Below are positions 57,529 through 64,000 of a DNA stretch of 64,000 nucleotides, one piece after another. The position numbers and the translations under genes are program-made. Where the stretch lies: NCBI GenBank assembly GCA_026686845.1, contig JAIVEN010000018.1, positions 12,371,001-12,435,000 of the forward strand. The letters run 5' to 3'. This stretch comes from Adenanthera pavonina. Taxonomy: Eukaryota > Streptophyta > Magnoliopsida > Fabales > Fabaceae. Under the pieces are notes generated by a model. The model had not been told where the DNA came from and made no database searches. It was given only the letters and a program-made list of their open reading frames with translations. Positions within the stretch are counted from its first letter, which is position 1; every line of letters begins with the position of its first letter.

Positions 57529-58914
57529 TTTTTTTTACCTTTTGCCTCGAGTGGTAACACCGTGGGCATTTAGGTGCTAATTAGCAGGCTGTGAGTGATA
57601 AAGTCACCACAGATCCTGATTAATTATTTTATTGCCCTTCTGTTTATAAAAATATGTTACCACGATCATATTTATTTTTATAATTTAATATAAGGAAATA
57701 AAAATGATTTATGCAAGACATTCATTTTTTCTCAATTTCATCTCTTAAGCAGTTTTTATGTCTCCTACCCCGAGTGGTAACACCGTGGGTTTTTAGATAT
57801 TGATCAGTAACTTGTGAGTAATAAAGTCACCACATATGCTGATTATTCTTCTTCAAAAATATATGTGATGATCACGTTTTTTTAATTACTTTTTTTTTAT
57901 AAATAAATATGTGTTAAAAGGATCTTATTTATTTTTATAATAAAAAATAATATAAAAGATATATATAAATAATAATAAAAAATTATTATTTGTTTTCTTT
58001 CGAACTTGTTTTTATGCCTTTTGTCCCGAGTGACACCACCGTGGACATTTAGGTATCAATGGGTATATTGTGAGTGATAAAGTCGCCACATAAGCTAATT
58101 GATTTTATTTTGTAAAAATAAAATTATTTTCAAATATTTCCTTTTCAAATCAAAATAAAATGTTCAAAATTACACATAACTTTAATCATATTTTTTAAAT
58201 TGAGGAAAAACATATATTCTCTATTAGGAATTGATTAATCCAAAAAAATAATAATTAATGAAAAGAGCAAATGATAGAAATTAATCTGTCTTTTACAAAT
58301 TAAAACACACCAACCAATGCTAAAAATTGTTTTCTTTGTGGAAAGACAAATTATTTTCTATAAACCTCTCTTTTCAAGGAATATATATAATAAAAAATAC
58401 CAACTCAGTGACACGCTTTTTTAGCCTGAACTACGTCGACTTTAATCCCTATCGCAGAGTACATAGGCCCCAGACTCTAATTCTGGATCAAGTCCACTTT
58501 TGTAAATAAATAACATTTTTCTCTTAATTTATTTTTCCCAAATTTTCATATTTTCATTTTACTCTTTATTTTTATTTTTACATTTTTTTATTTTTACATT
58601 TATTTTTGCATGTGAACAGTTAAAGGGCAATCAAAATAATTTTCGAAAGCCATAAAAATTGTATGATCAACTTAAGGTAACCATTCTTTGGAATGGGTGT
58701 TGTGGGAGTGCCTAACACCTTCCTCACTCACAATCATACTTCCGAACCCAACTATGATTCACAGGCCATCATTTTCCTTTTTATTTCGGTTTTCCAAAAT
58801 TTCTCTTAAAATTTTGGTGACGACTCCTCCAAAATCGGCCCCCGTCGTGTGGGCCGATTTCTTCCCTTTTTTCTTTCATTCCGCGCCTTCCGCGTCGCAT
58901 TTCCGGGTGTGACA
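55228..58914 (+). repeat. Solo LTR (3.69 kb), Ogre/Tat-like, with perfect target duplication
   Basis: It begins TGTGAACACCGTATTTGGTC and ends TTCCGGGTGTGACA, and is flanked by ACATA on both sides (55223-55227 and 58915-58919). The 3' part carries TTTTGGTGACGACTCCTCC, the GTGRCGACTCC phrase near the end of Ogre/Tat-type LTRs. A GA-rich tract (55680-56060) produces a long but meaningless frame on the - strand. No gag or pol is present, so this is the product of LTR-LTR recombination. Confidence 0.85.
57217..58105 (+). repeat. Four-copy internal repeat of the Ogre/Tat-like LTR, with (ATT)n
   Basis: A block containing CGAGTG(A/G)TAACACC(G)TGGGCATTTAGGT, then a TGTGAGTGATAAAGTC phrase and CACCACAGATCCTGATT, recurs at about 57229, 57548, 57771 and 58026. 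Spacing is 220-320 bp, and AT-rich spacers have grown to different lengths. One spacer holds a clean (ATT)n run at 57497-57528. Confidence 0.75.
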
Positions 58915-59213
58915 ACATATCTTCAACTTAGCGAGGGAGTTGCAAGAGGTTCAAGACATGCAAAGGGATATGAGATATGAGAGGCCACAAAATAACCTAA
59001 AGTACAATACACATGGCATCAGATAGATATCATACACTCGGTACAATACTAGGTAATCATAACATATGTTTTGAAACACAACAATACCTAACACAACTAA
59101 ACACTCAAATATCCCACACATTATCAAGGAGACTTAGTTCTTCTTAGCTTTCTTCTTGCTAGAGTTGGAGCCTTCACCTGAAAATGTTAACCATAAAGGG
59201 AGTGAGACAATTT

Positions 59214-60877
59214 TGTTTAATCAAGTGTTTTGATGATTCCAAACCAACATTCAAGAGCTTGGAATAAAGATATCAAAGGTGTACAAAAAGGTCAAGTGAA
59301 GAAATCCTGGAGAAATTAGTGCAAAGATTCATGTAGAATGTTTAAAATTGTTTTGATTTGAGTAAAAGACTTTAATTTGGTGAAAAGATGTTTTAAAACC
59401 TTGATTCTATGTTAAATCATGGAATATTTGAAAAACACCCACCAACAGACGAAGTTTGAAAGGCAAATACCAATCTATCATAGTGAAAGTTCGAACTTTG
59501 ACTTTGGAAATTCGAATTTCATACTAAAACTGAACAAGTCTGAAGAGATGCCTCTCTGACAGACGAATTTTGACTTGATGAAATTCGAATTTTGATAAGT
59601 GTCTGAAAGAAGCCTTAAGAAACAGACGAACTTTGGGTTTTGGAACTTCGAATTTCAGACAAAATAGAACTTATGAAAACTAAAGAAATTCGTCTGAAAT
59701 TATGTCAAAGTTCATCTGAAACCAAGTTTAGAATAAATTTCAAAATTGCTCACTGACAGACGAACTTTGATCATAAAAATTCGAATTTCAGAAACTGAGC
59801 TTGTGAGTTTGTTAAAGTGATATGTTGACATACAAATGATAGTATTTATAAATTCGAATTTTGAAGTTAGTCTGAAAAGAGGTCTCTCTGACAGATGAAC
59901 TTTGACAATTTGAATATTCGAATTTTGAACTGTATGAACTACTGAGCCTTGTAAACCAGCTACGGACAGACGAATTTTGGGGTTCCAAAATTTGAATTTC
60001 GAAGGCATTGTAGCAAATTGAAAATACTTTTCATACTTAACAGAAAAACTTTCTACTTGAAAATTCGTATGTCACAAAGAAGAAACATTTTCCAAATATC
60101 AAAATTCAAATTTCACTTCATGACAGATGAACTTCGGGCTTTCAACGTTGAAGCTGTTTACCTTCGGTGTCTGTGAAATTTGTCTGTTGACCAACCAAAA
60201 TTCGAATTTCAGTATGTCAGAAGCATTAAATGCGGTTGGTTAACGGATAGTTTTCGAGAGTAACCGTTGGATAACTTCTCCAACGGATAGATTTCTTCTC
60301 TAACGTATAGTTGAGACCTAAACCTATAAATACAACATCATTTGAAGTTGTGGGTAACGATTTTTAACATTATATATACTAAAACTCTGCCAAATCAATT
60401 ACTCAAAGTCTGTTACTCTCTCACTTCAATATTCTGTACTTCAACTTTCATATTCACTCTACTTAAGAGAGTTCAATTCTTGTAATCAATATTATCTTCA
60501 TCTGGAAAATAGATTTTCTTGTGAGGGGATATCACAAGGGATTGGGGAGCACTTTGTAAGAGTGCATAGAGTGAGTGAGTGAAGCTCTAGAAATAGAGCA
60601 ACATCTTTGTACTGAGGCATTTGTAAGAAGCCCACGGAATTCTTGCAGAATAGTGGAAAATCTCAAGTGGTGACTTGAGGACTAGACGTAGGTCAAATGG
60701 AGTGACCGAACCAGGATAAATTTCTGAGTTTTCCTCTCTTTACTGCCATCTTTATAGTTATTTGGTTATACTCTGTTTTACCATCATATATTATTTTCTT
60801 CACTTTCTTGATATTTTACAGAAAATTTTTAATATTCTCAATTCACCCCCCCTCTTGGGAAGCCAGCTAATCTAACA
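59214..60877 (+). repeat. Solo LTR of the SIRE-like copia family (1664 bp)
   Basis: It starts TGTTTAATCAAGTG (compare TGTTGAATCAAGTG on the - strand at 12709) and ends CACCCCCCCTCTTGGGAAGC + CAGCTAATCTAACA, the same end as the LTR at 11051. Flanks are AATTT and ATTTT, a target duplication blurred by one T. The promoter zone has TATAAATACAAC at about 60323, and a leader follows. The first 1 kb is packed with AGACGAA(T/C)TTTG and AATTCGAATTTC motifs. No internal region remains. Confidence 0.88.
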
Positions 60878-63000
60878 ATTTTCTCAATAATCAAGGAGTA
60901 ACAATACTCAACAATAATATTCCGATAGTCAAGTACACATGCAACTAATGAGGATGTAAGAAATAATGCTCATGATATACAATGAAAACCTAAACAATCA
61001 CGGCTAGCATCATGGGCTAATTATCATCACAGAGTAATCCCAAGTAGCCCCCTTCCAACTATTTGTGAAAGCCAATTCCGAGATAATCACTAAACTCTCC
61101 TACTAATCATGACCCGGCCAAAGGTTATTACACTAATAGTTGGATCATGGTTCTCCTTCCCTTGGATCACTTGAATTGATGGCTATTTAGAAAAGGTTCA
61201 TCCATAATCCATAGCTACCCAAGTCTCCTAGCCAAAGGACGACTATTTAGTAACAAGAATATTACAAGCCTTATCATTTAGACACAAGGACTTATGTGCC
61301 ATTTATTGGATTGACATGCTATGTGGTATTCACTAACATCGTCACCCAAACCATGCTCAACATGTACATAATTAGTGACAATACCAATATTTCATGCTAA
61401 CATGTCATTTCATCATATGCATTACCATATTGGCACTACTATATCATATGCGATATAGACATGAGAATGCACAATATGTTGTATATCATGCTTAAATTTC
61501 AAGTTCTTCTATACATACACATTCATTTAGCCATTTCCATTTTCTTACCGTAAGCTCAAAGTGGATAAAGAGTATAAGAAAACTTACTAACTGTGCCATA
61601 TTATTGCATATCATGATATGAAAGTTTAAAGCATATAAAGTAAACAAAAGTTATTTTCCGATTACCTCAAGTTGATTGAACTTACATAATACGTCAATAG
61701 GCCATTGGAGAACTAACTACATATACACAAGAGAGAAGCAATTCAAGTTAATATACAATGTTCCAAACATGAAGTAAGGCCAATATCCCTATATAGACAT
61801 TTCCAACTACCAAAGTCTTTAACACCTACAAGGTCCGAATTCTTTATACAACCAAGTAGCCACTTACCAATGAATCTTTTGCTTCTTAACAATTTCTTGA
61901 AGTGTAGAAACTTCAATTAAGCAAGTACACACTCTACACAATCATCAAACATACCATTTAAGTAGTTACGTAACCTCAAATTAACCATAAATTAAGGGTC
62001 AAGGCTCCCGCTCAACATAATTATACAACCACCACCATAACCACTCTTATTTAACCTCAAATTAACTTCCCATAATAGAAAACAACTCAAGGAATTCATT
62101 CCTCAAGGTCAAGGCTAGGTTTGGTGCCTACAAGCATAAAAACTACAAAAACTCAAATCAACCAAAGCATTTAACAACACTCCCTTGAAGCATTCTAAGA
62201 TTAATTGGCCAAAGCATTAGAGAATTCAGATCCCAAGCAAAACCCATGAAGATCAACCAAGAGACTTGAGAAAAGTGAAGAGGAATATGACAAAATCAAG
62301 TTACTTTAAAGATTCAAGCCTTCCCAAGCACCAAAATCCCATTCCTTAGCAGAGTTCTCTTGGTTCTCCATCCATAAACACTGTTCCGGTGAGTTGGTTT
62401 TATCTCTATTTATAAAAATTTTTAGTGTTGCACTGTGGCGGCCCCTTCTTCTTCTTCTTCTTCTTATTCTTCTCTAGTCCTGCATAATTCCCATAATGCC
62501 CTCCTATTAATCCAAAATACGTATTTGAAACGTTTAATCAAGGTTTTTACATAAGTCCTCAAGCTTCAAAACAAGACCAAAATGACCCTAATTAGTTAAG
62601 TATAGCATAACATATGAAATTTTTAAGAGAAAAGGGTCAAAATCTGGAAAATTTGTTGGTCAAATGAACAGTTTTTTTACTAATAAACTGCATCAATTGA
62701 TTTGATGAATTTGCAATTGGATATTTTTCCTGTATAGAGAACTTTAAGAGTTACAACTAAAAATTTGAACCACCTTAAAACTATTTTTGTGGAATTATTT
62801 ATGGATTTTCAAAGTTCGTTAAAAAAAATAAAGATTTGGTCAAGTTTTGATTTGGCCCATTTTTATTTCTAAATGCATTTCAAAGGAACCTAAGGTATAT
62901 AAAATAAATGAATATTATTTCCTGTGTGACATTTTTCATAATAAATATTTTTGTACCATCATATACATTAATATTTTTGTTTATGCCTTTATAACCTGAG

Positions 63001-64000
63001 GTTAATTTTTAATGGTTGAAGGGCTATAAATTGAAATAATATATTAAGCATTGTCTTAAGTAAATGTGAGATACTGCATGCTTTATTTATTCTTTCAACA
63101 ATGAGAAAATGTGTGCAGCGGCATGCACATGCGTTTGATAAAATCAATAAGTTGGTTTGCCGTCAGATTCAAATTAACTTCATCCATAGATAAGGTCCAT
63201 TTTAATAATTTTAATCCCTTTTAAAAGGGCTAATAGAAGTTGCTAAATCTACCGTAGCTACAAATTCCACCAACATTCCCATATAGTTATCATGAATAAC
63301 AATTTCACCCCAAAGCATGATTTTCTTATTTTCATATCTATCGAGAATTTTATTTCTACTTCAAATTATTTAAATTAAATTAAATTTTTAGCATTTGACA
63401 TTAACACAATAAATTATCGATCACAAATTTGAGTGAGTCAACTCTCAGATTTAAATCATAAGTACCAAATGGCCAAAAAAACCAATTTTTTTCAAAAAAA
63501 GAAATATTATTTTGGCTTAAAATTTAGTCCGAGAATGTTACCAAAAAAAATAAAATAATAGTCTGAGAAATGAGAAAGAAGAGGACCAATTCCGTGTTAG
63601 AACCACCGATTTTTCTATTCTAAATTAATTAAAGATCATAAGAAAAATGAATTTTTTAATAAGTCTAATGTATTATTTAATCAATTGTACTTTTATTATT
63701 TCATCTCTCGTTGAACATTTAAATAATAAAAATAACAAATAATTCTCATTTCCTCCAACATTGTCTAGAAGTGCAATAAGAACAATACCTGTTACTTTTT
63801 TTTTTTCAATATAAATTTAAATCATGAGCTAGATTTTATCACTTGCCTCTAACCTATATACTTTAGATTTAGAATAGCATGAAGAAGAAGAAGACCTTAT
63901 CAAATAAATATAAGTAATGTCTATTGAGTTTTGTAGAAATTTCAATTCCATAGGTCTTTTCTTTATTTTTAAAAACTTACCTATATCTTCCCTAAAAACA
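63001..64000. other. AT-rich intergenic DNA, nothing recognised
   Basis: No supported ORF or RNA gene. Poly-T and poly-A tracts occur (63798-63808, 63540-63552). A short GAAGAAGAAGAAG run is at about 63879. Confidence 0.5.

Larger units (their letters stand above)
54476..63000 (-). repeat. Reverse-oriented long LTR-like repeat hosting two later insertions
   Basis: The left edge reads TGTAACATCCTAAG at 54476, the complement of a GGATGTTACA end. Removing the insertions at 55228-58914 and 59214-60877 leaves about 3.1 kb, the length of the 19160-22202 family. On the - strand a CTCTATTTATAAA-type TATA site (about 62402-62415) and a leader precede a region ending in AAGCTAAGAAGAAC (about 59140). 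The right edge is not resolved, and 62580-62880 contains patches that match the family in the other orientation. No coding capacity. Confidence 0.4.

Noticed and set aside
59450..60215. TTCGAATTTC strings as heat-shock elements (nGAAnnTTCn)
   Set aside because: The spacing between GAA and TTC units is not that of a heat-shock element; no ONSEN-like cluster is formed.
1..64000. CRISPR arrays, bacterial operons, rRNA or organelle inserts
   Set aside because: No spaced identical repeats of CRISPR type, no rRNA or chloroplast/mitochondrial gene text and no compact gene runs; repeats present are plant microsatellites, minisatellites and LTRs.

Overview
The window is nuclear DNA of a flowering plant, most likely a woody eudicot. 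It carries plant LTR retrotransposon lineages (Athila-, SIRE- and chromovirus-like), a plant RTE-type LINE, a TIR-NBS-LRR (TNL) disease-resistance gene with plant introns, and a fragment of a cold/ABA-type RCI2/LTI6 gene. The species cannot be named from sequence alone. No rRNA, tRNA, CRISPR or bacterial-style operon was found.

Layout. (1) 1-22444 is a decayed Athila-like Ty3/gypsy element on the + strand whose 5' LTR lies outside the window. Its pol is split by a SIRE-like Ty1/copia element on the - strand (2167-12709). Its 3' LTR (17941 to about 22444) is split by a 3.0 kb solo LTR (19160-22202). (2) 22965-27922 is a complete but dead chromovirus with 329-bp LTRs and a 5-bp target duplication. 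(3) 27923-36000 is AT-rich. It holds an unrecognised multi-exon Ser-rich gene model (29841-32247, +), an RCI2/LTI6-like first exon on the - strand (32610-32705) with two G-boxes upstream, and a 22-bp tandem array. (4) 36000-40919 is non-coding and repeat-rich, with a split 35-bp tandem array. (5) 40920-44689 is a five-exon TNL gene (TIR, NB-ARC, LRR, C-JID) with two in-frame stops, followed by a small three-exon gene model of unknown function (45786-47388). (6) 47820 to about 63000 is a dense cluster of non-coding LTR copies of one family. It is interrupted by a 5'-truncated RTE LINE (49082-50277, 18-bp target duplication), a 3.7 kb Ogre/Tat-like solo LTR (55228-58914, perfect 5-bp target duplication) and a solo LTR of the SIRE-like family (59214-60877).

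Most of the sequence is the product of nested retrotransposition, LTR-LTR recombination and decay. The host genes visible are the TNL, the small gene behind it, the Ser-rich gene and the RCI2 fragment. The point most worth following up is that the copia and the gypsy element both carry, in the 'env' position after pol, an extra ORF of what looks like the same plant-specific family. I did not find a clearly new biological system. All domain calls come from reading translated sequence; no database search was run.
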